64,000 bases of DNA, from the NCBI GenBank assembly GCA_022779365.1, contig JALFSI010000038.1, positions 4,726 through 68,725 on the forward strand, written 5' to 3'. Source of the DNA: CAG-170 sp022779365. GTDB lineage: Bacteria; Bacillota; Clostridia; Oscillospirales; Oscillospiraceae. Both the position numbers and the translations under genes were made by a program. Shown one piece after another: positions 8,032 to 16,097 of this stretch (positions within the stretch are counted from its first letter, which is position 1; each line of letters begins with the position of its first letter). Under the pieces are notes generated by a model. It had not been told where the DNA came from. It ran no database searches and was given only the letters and a program-made list of their open reading frames with translations.

Positions 8032-10692
8032 TTACTGCAATTTGGACGCCACAAAATCGTCCACAGCCGCCAGCGCGTCGTCCACCTTGTTGACGTCCGT
8101 GCCGCCGCCCATGGCGCTGTCGGGCTTGCCGCCGCCGCGGCCGCCGACGATAGGCGCGATGGTCTTGATAATATCGCCCGCCTTGATTCCCTTGGCGACG
8201 GCGTCCCTGCCGCAGACAGCCAGCAGCGTGACCTTGTCGCCGCTCACGGCGCTGAGCACGGCGACGATCGACGGCTCACGATCGCGCAGGAAGTCACCCA
8301 TGCGGCGCAGCGCGTTCGCGTCCGTGCCGCCGCGGTTGGCGGTGAGCACCTTGACGCCGTCGACCGTTTTTGCCGAGAACAGGAACTGGTCGATCTCGCC
8401 CGCGAGGAGCTTATCCTTCATCGTTTCGAGCTTCTGCCGCAGCTCGCGCATCTCACGCAGGCTGCTCTCTGCCTTCATAAACAGCTCCGCCGGGGTCGTC
8501 TTGAACATCTCGGCAAGGTGTGTGATGCGCTCTGCCAGCGCGTCGGTCTGATCGAGCGCGGCTTCGCCCGTGATCGCCTCGATGCGGCGCACGCCGGAGG
8601 CGACGGACGACTCGCTGAGAATACGGAACGGACCGATCATGCCGGTGTTGGCAACGTGCGTGCCGCCGCAGAACTCAATGGACTTGTCCATGCTCACCAC
8701 ACGCACGACATCGCCGTACTTTTCGCCGAACAGCGCGACCGCGCCGAGCTTTTTCGCGTCCTCCAGCGGCATTTCGCGCACAGAAACAGGCTCTGCCGCC
8801 ATGATGGCATTGCTGACGATGCGGGAGACCTTCGCCAGCTCTTCGGGCTTCACAGCCTCAAAATGCGTCAGGTCAAAGCGCAGGCGGTCGGGCTCAACGA
8901 GCGAACCCGCCTGATGGACATGGTCGCCCAGCACACGGCGCAGCGCCATATCCAGAAGGTGCGTTGCCGAGTGCGCGCGCGCGATGGCGCGGCGGCGGGT
9001 CTCGTCATACGCGCTCGTGCAGCTCTCGCCCACGCGCAGCGTGCCGGCGGTGACCTTGCCGTAGTGCATGAACTTTCCGCCCTTGTTCTTCTGCACGTCG
9101 GTCACGGTAAATTCGCCCGCAGCAGTGCGTATCACGCCGTGATCGGCGACCTGACCGCCCATCTCGGCGTAAAGCGTCGTGCGGTCGAGCACCACGATGC
9201 CCTCCGCACCCTCGCCGATCTCGTCGCGCAGCTCTTCGTCGGAGACGAGCGCGAGGATCTTCGCCTCCGTCTCCATGCGGTCGTAACCCACAAACTCGGT
9301 CGCGGGCATTTCCTTGCCAAATTCCACGCCAGCCCAGCCGAGGTCGCCGAGTGCCTTGCGCGCTTCGCGGGCACGGGTCTTCTGCTCCTGCATGAGCTTC
9401 TGGAACGCGTCCTCATCCACGCGCATCCCCTGCTCGTCCACCATTTCGGCGGTCAGGTCGATCGGGAAGCCGTAGGTATCGTACAGCTTGAACGCGTCCG
9501 CGCCGGAGAATACCGTCTCGCCCTTTTCCTTATGCCCGGCGAGCATTTCCTGGAAGATGCGCATACCACCGTCGATGGTGCGGGCGAAGCTCTCTTCTTC
9601 GGTCTTGATGACACGGGTGATATACGCCTGCTTTTCGCGCAGCTCCGGGTACTGGCACTCGTTTTCGTGCACAACGGTGTCTATGATCTCATAAAGGAAC
9701 GGATGATCGACGCCCAGCAGCTTTCCGTGCCGCGCCGCGCGGCGCAACAGGCGGCGCAGGACGTAGCCGCGTCCTTCGTTCGACGGCAGCACGCCGTCGC
9801 AGATCATGAACGTCGCCGAGCGGATATGGTCGGTGATGACACGCAGGGAGACATCCTTTTTGTGGCTCTCACCGTAGTGGACGCCGGTCAGCTCGGAGAC
9901 CTTGTTCGTGATGTTCATCACCGTGTCCACATCAAAGAGCGAATCGACGTTCTGGCACACGCAAGCAAGACGCTCCAGACCCATGCCGGTGTCGATGTTT
10001 TTCTGCTTGAGCTCGGTGTAGTGACCGTGCCCGTCGTTATCGAACTGCGAGAACACCACGTTCCAGACCTCGACATAGCGGTCGCAGTCGCAGCCGACGG
10101 TGCAGCCGGGCTTTCCGCAGCCATACTGCTCGCCGCGGTCATAGTAGATCTCCGAGCACGGACCGCACGGACCGGAGCCGTGCTCCCAGAAGTTATCTTC
10201 TTTGCCGAACTTGAAAATGCGGTCGGCGGGGATGCCGATCTCCTCGTTCCAGATGCGGAATGCTTCATCGTCGGCGGGCGTCGTCTCATTGCCCGCAAAC
10301 ACGGACGGATACAGCCGGTCCGGCTCGAGACCGACCCATTCGGGGCTGGTCAGAAATTCCCACGCCCAGGGAATGGCTTCCTTCTTAAAATAGTCACCGA
10401 AGGAGAAGTTGCCGAGCATCTCAAAATAGGTGCCGTGGCGCGCGGTCTTGCCGACGTTTTCGATGTCGCCCGTGCGGATGCACTTCTGGCAGGTCGTGAC
10501 GCGGCGGCGCGGCGGTTCTTCCTCGCCGGTGAACCACGGCTTCATCGGCGTCATGCCGGCGTTGATGAGCAGGATGGATTTGTCGTTGCGCGGGACGAGC
10601 GAAAAGCTCGGCAGGCGCAGATGACCCTTTGACTCAAAAAAGCGCAGGAACATTTCGCGCAGCTCATTGAGCCCGTATGCTTTGTGTGCCAT
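8032..10692 (-). CDS. alaS: Alanyl-tRNA synthetase
   Basis: 886-residue enzyme that charges tRNA-Ala, near the usual 875-residue length. The class II catalytic core is at the N-terminus (ELREMFLRFFESKGH through the GHYTELKQKNIDTGMGLERL motif 3). The editing domain follows, with its HSATHLL zinc site and the CGGTHVANTG motif. A C-terminal coiled-coil and C-Ala domain end with the GGRGGGKPDSAMGGG glycine patch. A T-box leader lies upstream. RBS AAGGGG precedes the ATG. Confidence 0.98.
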   Translation of the reverse strand: MAHKAYGLNELREMFLRFFESKGHLRLPSFSLVPRNDKSILLINAGMTPMKPWFTGEEEPPRRRVTTCQKCIRTGDIENVGKTARHGTYFEMLGNFSFGDYFKKEAIPWAWEFLTSPEWVGLEPDRLYPSVFAGNETTPADDEAFRIWNEEIGIPADRIFKFGKEDNFWEHGSGPCGPCSEIYYDRGEQYGCGKPGCTVGCDCDRYVEVWNVVFSQFDNDGHGHYTELKQKNIDTGMGLERLACVCQNVDSLFDVDTVMNITNKVSELTGVHYGESHKKDVSLRVITDHIRSATFMICDGVLPSNEGRGYVLRRLLRRAARHGKLLGVDHPFLYEIIDTVVHENECQYPELREKQAYITRVIKTEEESFARTIDGGMRIFQEMLAGHKEKGETVFSGADAFKLYDTYGFPIDLTAEMVDEQGMRVDEDAFQKLMQEQKTRAREARKALGDLGWAGVEFGKEMPATEFVGYDRMETEAKILALVSDEELRDEIGEGAEGIVVLDRTTLYAEMGGQVADHGVIRTAAGEFTVTDVQKNKGGKFMHYGKVTAGTLRVGESCTSAYDETRRRAIARAHSATHLLDMALRRVLGDHVHQAGSLVEPDRLRFDLTHFEAVKPEELAKVSRIVSNAIMAAEPVSVREMPLEDAKKLGAVALFGEKYGDVVRVVSMDKSIEFCGGTHVANTGMIGPFRILSESSVASGVRRIEAITGEAALDQTDALAERITHLAEMFKTTPAELFMKAESSLREMRELRQKLETMKDKLLAGEIDQFLFSAKTVDGVKVLTANRGGTDANALRRMGDFLRDREPSIVAVLSAVSGDKVTLLAVCGRDAVAKGIKAGDIIKTIAPIVGGRGGGKPDSAMGGGTDVNKVDDALAAVDDFVASKLQ

Positions 10693-10725
10693 GTATATAA
10701 CCCCTTTTCATTTGTTTACGAGAAT

Positions 10726-10957
10726 AAAAAAATAGACCCCGCCCCGGCATAGGGGCGAAGTTCGTTCGCGGTACCACCCTAATTGCGTAAAAACGCATCT
10801 TAGCCGCGCCGTAACGGGCGCACCCGCCCCGCTCGTCGCGGGGATGCTCCAAAGCGGCTGCCGCAGGCTGAACACGGAAGGGCTTCCAGCATCCCCTTCT
10901 CTCTGCACGCGCAGGCTCTGCGGCTGACTTTTTCACAGCAGAAAACTCTATGAAACT
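10726..10957 (-). promoter_or_regulatory. T-box riboswitch leader of alaS
   Basis: On the minus strand the conserved T-box core AGGGTGGTACCGCG occupies 10767-10780. It is followed by a GC-rich hairpin and a run of seven T (10726-10732), the terminator that competes with the antiterminator. The stem I region lies in about 10860-10957. Uncharged tRNA-Ala is the expected effector. I could not fix the specifier codon with confidence; GCN triplets occur in the right area. Confidence 0.93.
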
Positions 10958-11445
10958 TGTGATATTGTATCACATTTCGGCGGATTGTCAACAAGGATCG
11001 GCGTGTTTTTTTTGTCCAGTATGCACGTCCAGTAAGCTCTCCCGTTTCGCCGCGCGAGCGTGAAAAAGCAGACGTACTCCATCAGGCAGAACGGCGTGTG
11101 CGCGTCAAACGGCACATAAAGCCGCCGTGCACTCCCCTGCTGCTCGACCGTCCCGTTCGGAACGGCAATGCCGCCGACCGTGACCGGCTCGCACTCATCG
11201 GTCGTAAACCGCCACGCCTCCGTCAGCGGCAGCGCGCTTGCCGAGAGCCTGCGGCGCAGGCACAGCATTCCGTCCTCCGGCAGCAGCACTCCGAGGGGCT
11301 GCCGTGTCCCGTCCGGCGCGCAGCCGTGCAGGCGCACCACGCCCGGCATCGCGCGGCAGCGGGCGCGCACGCACCAGTAAAGCCCCTCGCGCTCTGCCGT
11401 CAGTGTGCCGCAGACCGCCCCGCCGCTCGATACGGTAAATTCCAT
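10948..11445 (-). CDS. Conserved hypothetical protein next to alaS
   Basis: 165-residue protein without an obvious domain match. Coding character is good: beta-rich, with a GTLTAEREGLYWCVRARC segment and an LGVLLPEDGMLCLRRRLS segment that resemble small proteins I associate with Oscillospiraceae genomes. Its start codon falls immediately after the T-run of the mazF terminator, and part of the presumed RBS lies in that stem. Its 3' end overlaps the alaS promoter (10964-10991). No signal peptide or membrane helix. Function unknown. Confidence 0.7.
   Translation of the reverse strand: MEFTVSSGGAVCGTLTAEREGLYWCVRARCRAMPGVVRLHGCAPDGTRQPLGVLLPEDGMLCLRRRLSASALPLTEAWRFTTDECEPVTVGGIAVPNGTVEQQGSARRLYVPFDAHTPFCLMEYVCFFTLARRNGRAYWTCILDKKNTPILVDNPPKCDTISQVS
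10964..10991 (-). promoter_or_regulatory. Sigma-A promoter of alaS
   Basis: On the minus strand TTGACA (10986-10991) and TACAAT (10964-10969) are separated by 16 bp. The start point would be near 10957, giving a leader of about 265 nt that carries the T-box. Confidence 0.85.
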
Positions 11446-11479
11446 AAAAACCAGCCCCCGGCATAAGGCTATGCCGGGG
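11446..11479 (-). terminator. Intrinsic terminator after mazF
   Basis: CCCCGGCATA and TATGCCGGGG arms (11456-11465 and 11470-11479) with a 4-nt loop are followed on the minus strand by CTGG and five T. The T-run abuts the ATG of the next gene (11445). Confidence 0.85.
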
Positions 11480-11500
11480 ACGGATGTCTTATTCCCGCGC

Positions 11501-11857
11501 TCAGGGCGATTGCAGACCAAAGCTGACCGCAATGGCGGAATCCACCTGATTCATCAGGCTGTCGTCCACATGCCCCATATGCTCGCGCAGGCGGCGCTTG
11601 TCGATGGTGCGGATCTGTTCGAGCAGGACGATGGAGTCCTTGCTCAGTCCAACGTCGTGCCCCGCAAGCGTGATATGCGTCGGCAGCCGCGCCTTGCCCG
11701 TCTGACTGGTGATCGCGGCGGCGATGACCGTCGGCGAGTGCTTGTTGCCGGTGTCGTTCTGGACGATCAGCACCGGGCGCGTGCCGCCCTGCTCGCTGCC
11801 CACGACGGGGCTGAGGTCCGCGTAAAAAATATCGCCACGTTTCACGTTCGTATCCAT
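11501..11857 (-). CDS. MazF/PemK-family mRNA interferase (EndoA-like)
   Basis: 118-residue toxin of the MazF/PemK family, a sequence-specific endoribonuclease. The family landmarks are present: VKRGDIFYADLSPVVGSEQGG at the N-terminus, RPVLIVQND, the AAAITSQ segment and the DSIVLLEQIRTIDKRRL segment. It lies after alr, as in the alr-ndoAI-ndoA arrangement of Bacillus, but no antitoxin frame is present in the 153 bp between the stop of alr and this start. ATG 11857 is chosen from the alignment of the N-terminal motif. Confidence 0.93.
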   Translation of the reverse strand: MDTNVKRGDIFYADLSPVVGSEQGGTRPVLIVQNDTGNKHSPTVIAAAITSQTGKARLPTHITLAGHDVGLSKDSIVLLEQIRTIDKRRLREHMGHVDDSLMNQVDSAIAVSFGLQSP

Positions 11858-12010
11858 TCGCTTCACACTCCGCGGAAAAATAGCGCCGTCATGCAAGACG
11901 GTACGATGGTATTCTCCCACGCGGCGGCTGAAAATATACAGCCGGCAAAGCTCTCAGACCATTCTATGCGAAACCTGCCGAAACGCGCATGACGTTCCGG
12001 CAGGGATAAC

Positions 12011-13189
12011 TCATACAATATACTGCAAAATCTCCGACTGTCTGCCGCCGGAGTAGTAAAGCCGCGCAATGCGCTTGGAGAGGGTGCACAGAATTTCATA
12101 GCTGATCGTGCCGCTTGCCTGCGCAAGGCGCTCCACGGGCACGCGAACGCCATCCTCGTCATAGCCGAAGAGCGTCAGCTCGTCGCCGACCTTCGCATCT
12201 GACACACTAGTTATGTCAACCATGCACATATCCATGCAGATGCGCCCGATGACCGGCACATCCTGCCCGCGCAGCCGGAAGCTGACCTTGCCGGACAGTC
12301 CGCGCGAGAGCCCGTCGGCATAGCCGATCGGCAGCACCGCCATGCGCAGGTCGCGCGGCGCGGTGAACGTCCTGCCGTAGCTGATGGGCGTTCCGGCAGC
12401 GACGTCGCGGATCTGCGCAATGGTCGTGCGCAGCGTCATCACCGGGCGCAAATCCAGCAGCCCCTCACAGTCAACATCCGGCGCGCAGCCGTAGAGCGCG
12501 ATGCCGCCGCGCACCATATCGAGGCTGTACTCCGGGTGCAGGATGGTCACGGCGGAGTTTGCGCAGTGGCGCAGCGTGGGACGGATGCCGTAGCTGTCCA
12601 GCTCCGCCAGCGTGTCGCAGAAACGCGCGTATTGCAGCGCCGTATAGCGCTCGTCATCCTCCCGGCGGCTGTCCGCGACGCTGAAGTGCGTAAAAACGCC
12701 CTCTACGCGCAGGTGCGTGAGCTGCGAAAACGCCGCAAGCTGCGGCAGCTCGCTGTGATCGCCGTAGGCAAGGAAGCCGATGCGCCCCATGCCGGTGTCG
12801 AGCTTGAGGTGGACATTCAGAATATAATTCGTACCGCGCAGCCGCTCCTCGAGCGCGCGGGCGTAGTCGATCGAGTGGATCTCCTGCGTCAGGTCCATAA
12901 AGACCATCGTGTCGGCGTATTCGGGCGGCGTGTAGCCCAAAATCAGGATCGGCGTGCGGATACCGCCGCGGCGGAGCTGCACCGCCTCCTCTAAGTTAGA
13001 CACTGCAAGATACTCGCAGCCGAGCTCCGAGAGCGTGCCGCTCACGGGTACAGCGCCGTGCCCGTAGGCGTCTGCCTTGATGACGCCCAGAAATTTGCAT
13101 CCCTGCGGGGTGCGCGCGCGCAGGGCGCGATAGTTGTGTTCCAGATTGTCGAGCGAGATCTCCGCCCACGTCCGCTTGAGTGTTTTCAT
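12011..13189 (-). CDS. alr: Alanine racemase
   Basis: 392-residue PLP enzyme that supplies D-alanine for peptidoglycan and spore cortex. The PLP lysine is K38 in VIKADAYGHG. The second catalytic base is Y271 in PISYGRTF. The HLKLDTGMGRIGF and GGIALYG motifs are also in place. Length is normal. RBS AGGAAG precedes the ATG and the upstream lipoprotein gene ends 7 bp before it, so nnrD, the lipoprotein and alr look like one operon running on to mazF. Confidence 0.97.
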   Translation of the reverse strand: MKTLKRTWAEISLDNLEHNYRALRARTPQGCKFLGVIKADAYGHGAVPVSGTLSELGCEYLAVSNLEEAVQLRRGGIRTPILILGYTPPEYADTMVFMDLTQEIHSIDYARALEERLRGTNYILNVHLKLDTGMGRIGFLAYGDHSELPQLAAFSQLTHLRVEGVFTHFSVADSRREDDERYTALQYARFCDTLAELDSYGIRPTLRHCANSAVTILHPEYSLDMVRGGIALYGCAPDVDCEGLLDLRPVMTLRTTIAQIRDVAAGTPISYGRTFTAPRDLRMAVLPIGYADGLSRGLSGKVSFRLRGQDVPVIGRICMDMCMVDITSVSDAKVGDELTLFGYDEDGVRVPVERLAQASGTISYEILCTLSKRIARLYYSGGRQSEILQYIV

Positions 13190-13196
13190 AGCTTCC

Positions 13197-13787
13197 TCAT
13201 TCCAAATTTGCCGGGTCGCCCGGCGTAAAATCCGTGATGGTCATGGCGGCGAGCATCTGCCCCTGATAGGAGACCTCCGCATAGTCCGGCATCAGCGCGC
13301 CGGACAGCCACACATCCACTGTCAGTTCCTTTTCATCATAGCCGTGCAGATACGTCACACGCACAGCATCGCCCTCCCGCCCGGCAGCCTCGATATAGTC
13401 GGCGCAGAGCGCCTGCACCAGAAGCTGCGGGAGCTGCATAGGCGCAAGATTGCCGTCCGCCATCAGCCCGAAGGCGACGGCGGTATCCTCAAATTCCACC
13501 CGCGCGCTGCCTGCCGCCAGCTCGGCGGCAATGCCGGCAAGGGTCTGCGGCGCACGGATGGTCATGCGCGCCGCACCGTCCGCGCCGCACACACAGTCCA
13601 GCGAAAAGTCAAAGCGCACGTCGTCGTAGCTGACCGAAACGTCCGCCGCGTAGCGGCAGCCGCCCGCCTGCAGCAGCTCCGTGCGAAGCTGAAGCGCCTG
13701 CTGCATCGCCCCGCCGGACGCGCGGCAGCCTGTCAGCATCAAAATACAAACCGCGATCCAAAAAATCCATCCCCGCCTGCGGCGCAA
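13197..13787 (-). CDS. Putative lipoprotein of unknown function
   Basis: 196-residue protein with a lipoprotein signal: basic MRRRRGW, a hydrophobic stretch, then the lipobox LTGC. The remainder resembles outer-surface lipoproteins that fold as an open beta sheet (alternating hydrophobic strands, no catalytic motif). The start is a TTG at 13787; no ATG occurs in frame before the signal peptide core. Placement between nnrD and alr suggests an envelope role. Function unknown. Confidence 0.75.
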   Translation of the reverse strand: MRRRRGWIFWIAVCILMLTGCRASGGAMQQALQLRTELLQAGGCRYAADVSVSYDDVRFDFSLDCVCGADGAARMTIRAPQTLAGIAAELAAGSARVEFEDTAVAFGLMADGNLAPMQLPQLLVQALCADYIEAAGREGDAVRVTYLHGYDEKELTVDVWLSGALMPDYAEVSYQGQMLAAMTITDFTPGDPANLE

Positions 13788-13799
13788 AAGATCACCCGC

Positions 13800-14669
13800 T
13801 CATCTTAAAAGTCGTGGGATCTCCAATAGCAGGTCCTCCGGGATCATGCCGTACTCGCCCAGCCGTTCGGCGCACGCATCGCCCGCCGCGCCGTGGATCC
13901 ACGCTGCGCCCGCCGCCGCCTCCAGCGGCATGACGCGCTGCCCCAGCAGCGAAACGAGGATACCAGCCAGCACGTCGCCGCTTCCGCCGCAGGCAAGCCC
14001 GGGGTTGCCCGTCGTGTTGCGGTAGACGGCAGCGCCGTCGGTGATGATGGTGCGGTTTCCTTTCAGCAGAACGATGCACTTGCCGCGCCGTGCCATCTCC
14101 CGCGCCTCGCGCACGCGGTCCGCCGCCAGCGGATCGCCGCCCAGACGCAGAAATTCGCCGTCATGCGGCGTGAGGATGAGCGGGCAGGAGCTTCCACGCA
14201 GAACATCTATATGCCCGTCCAGCGCGTTTAGACCATCCGCGTCCAGCACCATCGGCACACGGCAGCGCGTGAGCAGCGCCCGCACGAGCGCGGGCAGGTT
14301 GCCCCCGCGCCCAAGCCCCGGGCCGAGCAACACCGCATCCATTCTGTGAAGCCGCCGCTCGATCTCGTCCAGCGCCGCAAGTGAAAGCCTGCCCTCGCCG
14401 TCACACGGCAGCGGGAACACGATCTGGCTGCGGCACTGCGCCGCGCAGATGGGATACACCGCCTCCGGCACGCCGAGAAACACCAGTCCGCTGCCCGTGC
14501 GCGACGCCGCCTGCGCCGCGAGCACCGCCGCACCCGTGAGCCCGGTCGAGCCGCACAGCAGCAGCACGCTTCCATAGTCGCCCTTGTGCGAATTGCGTGG
14601 GCGCACCGGCAGCAGCTCGCGCACGAATGCTGCGTTTGTCTGCTGCGCCAGCCAAAGCGGATGCTTCAT
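13800..14669 (-). CDS. nnrD: ADP-dependent NAD(P)H-hydrate dehydratase
   Basis: 289-residue metabolite-repair enzyme that converts (S)-NADHX/NADPHX back to NAD(P)H. It is a ribokinase-like fold with the signature GNPGLACGGSGDVLAG near the C-terminus and the upstream VLDADGLNAL and ILTPHDGEF motifs. It has only the dehydratase half; the NADHX epimerase domain is not fused. Two ATG codons are six bases apart (14675 and 14669); GGGGAGGG is better spaced for the second. Confidence 0.9.
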   Translation of the reverse strand: MKHPLWLAQQTNAAFVRELLPVRPRNSHKGDYGSVLLLCGSTGLTGAAVLAAQAASRTGSGLVFLGVPEAVYPICAAQCRSQIVFPLPCDGEGRLSLAALDEIERRLHRMDAVLLGPGLGRGGNLPALVRALLTRCRVPMVLDADGLNALDGHIDVLRGSSCPLILTPHDGEFLRLGGDPLAADRVREAREMARRGKCIVLLKGNRTIITDGAAVYRNTTGNPGLACGGSGDVLAGILVSLLGQRVMPLEAAAGAAWIHGAAGDACAERLGEYGMIPEDLLLEIPRLLR

Positions 14670-14736
14670 GCTCATGCCCTCCCCGTCCAGTTTGCCCACA
14701 TTATACCGCGCAGCGGGAAAACAGTCAATTTTATTC

Positions 14737-14765
14737 TTGTAAAACGGATTTGTGTGTGTTAGAAT
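14737..14765 (+). promoter_or_regulatory. Sigma-A promoter of the pheST leader
   Basis: TTGTAA (14737-14742), 17-bp spacer, TAGAAT (14760-14765). The start point would be near 14772, at the base of the T-box leader. Confidence 0.75.
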
Positions 14766-14771
14766 GACGGC

Positions 14772-15019
14772 GATATGATAAATGCGATGACCGGGTCGTC
14801 CAAACGCCGAAGCGCAGCCAAAGAGAGAGCGGGATGCTGAGATCCGCTTGCTGCGGGCTGAGGGCCTTCCCCCGTGAGCAGCCGCCTGAAATGATGATGC
14901 GAGTAGGGCGCGCCGGAGGTCTCCGTTACAGACGCGAGCGCGCCGTAAGGCGAAATGCGGGTGGTACCGCGGAAGCATGGTCTTTCGTCCCCTTTTATGG
15001 ACGAAGGGCTACTTTTTTT
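14772..15019 (+). promoter_or_regulatory. T-box riboswitch leader of pheST
   Basis: The conserved core GCGGGTGGTACCGCGG lies at 14957-14972. A terminator hairpin TTCGTCC/GGACGAA (14984-15005) and seven T (15013-15019) follow. Uncharged tRNA-Phe is the expected ligand given the downstream genes. Confidence 0.95.
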
Positions 15020-15053
15020 GCAGAAAAACATTTCAAAAGGAGAATGCAGTCAT

Positions 15054-16082
15054 ATGAAACAGCAGCTTGAAAAGATCCGTCAGGAAGCGCTCGATGCGCT
15101 CGGCGCGGTCAAGAGCGCCGATGAACTGGACGCGCTGCGCGTCCGCTTCCTTGGCAAAAAGGGTGAGCTGACGGGCGTGCTCAAGATGATGGGCAAGCTC
15201 TCTGCCGAGGAGCGCCCGGTGATGGGTCAGGTCGCGAACAACGTGCGCGCCGCCATTGAGGAGCAGCTTGAAAAAACGCGTGCCAGTCTCAAGGAAAAGG
15301 CGCTGGAGACAAAGCTTCGCGCCGAGGCGGTGGATGTGACCATCCCCGGCGACCCGGTGCGGCTGGGTCACCGCCATCCGATGAATATCGCGCTGGACGA
15401 GGCGAAGGAGCTGTTCATCTCCATGGGCTTTGAAATTCTCGACGGTCCTGAGGTCGAGCTCGCCGACTACAACTTCACGCGCCTCAACATCGCGGAAAAT
15501 CACCCGTCGCGTGACCGCAGCGATACGTTCTACATCACCGACGATGAAGAGGTCCTGCTTCGCACGCAGACCAGCCCCATGCAGATCCGCGCGATGGAGC
15601 GCATCAAAAATCCGCCCATCCGCATCCTCGCGCCCGGCCGTGTGTACCGCAAGGATGAGGTGGACGCCACGCATTCGCCGATGTTCCACCAAATCGAGGG
15701 TCTGGTCATCGACAAGGGCGTGACGATGGCAGACCTCAAGGGGACGCTCGAGACGCTCATCAAGGCGATGTACGGCGAGGATTCCGTCATCCGCTTCCGC
15801 CCGCACCACTTCCCGTTTACCGAGCCGAGCTGCGAGGTGGACGTGCAGTGCTTCAAGTGCCGCGGCGCGGGCTGCCCCACCTGCAAGGGCGAGGGCTGGA
15901 TCGAGCTGCTGGGCGCCGGCATGGTGCATCCCAAGGTGCTCGCCGGCTGCGGCATCGACCCGGAGATCTACTCGGGCTTTGCCTTCGGCATCGGTCTGGA
16001 GCGTATGGCAATGCGCCGCTTCCAGATCGGCGACCTGCGTATGATCTTTGAAAATGACGTCCGTTTCCTGGAACAGTTCTGA
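15054..16082 (+). CDS. pheS: Phenylalanyl-tRNA synthetase alpha subunit
   Basis: 342-residue catalytic subunit. The N-terminal coiled coil (residues 1-85) is followed by the class II core with HPMNIALDEAKELFISMGFEI, the motif 2 region LAPGRVYRKDEVDATHSPMFHQIEG and the motif 3 region GIGLERMAMRRFQI. A CxxCxGxGCPxC-type cluster near residues 268-280 is common in Firmicute PheS. ATG 15054 follows AAAGGAG. It is controlled by the T-box and followed 15 bp later by pheT. Confidence 0.98.
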   Translation: MKQQLEKIRQEALDALGAVKSADELDALRVRFLGKKGELTGVLKMMGKLSAEERPVMGQVANNVRAAIEEQLEKTRASLKEKALETKLRAEAVDVTIPGDPVRLGHRHPMNIALDEAKELFISMGFEILDGPEVELADYNFTRLNIAENHPSRDRSDTFYITDDEEVLLRTQTSPMQIRAMERIKNPPIRILAPGRVYRKDEVDATHSPMFHQIEGLVIDKGVTMADLKGTLETLIKAMYGEDSVIRFRPHHFPFTEPSCEVDVQCFKCRGAGCPTCKGEGWIELLGAGMVHPKVLAGCGIDPEIYSGFAFGIGLERMAMRRFQIGDLRMIFENDVRFLEQF

Positions 16083-16097
16083 TAGGAGGGTGCTGGC

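Noticed and set aside
7456..10632. A 1058-codon plus-strand open frame opposite hinT and alaS
   Set aside because: Antisense shadow of alaS, which has all synthetase motifs; the plus frame runs through the terminator at 7642-7678 and has no RBS.
14675..14978. Longer start sites for nnrD
   Set aside because: They would extend across the pheST promoter and leader; the family alignment starts at MKHPLWL.
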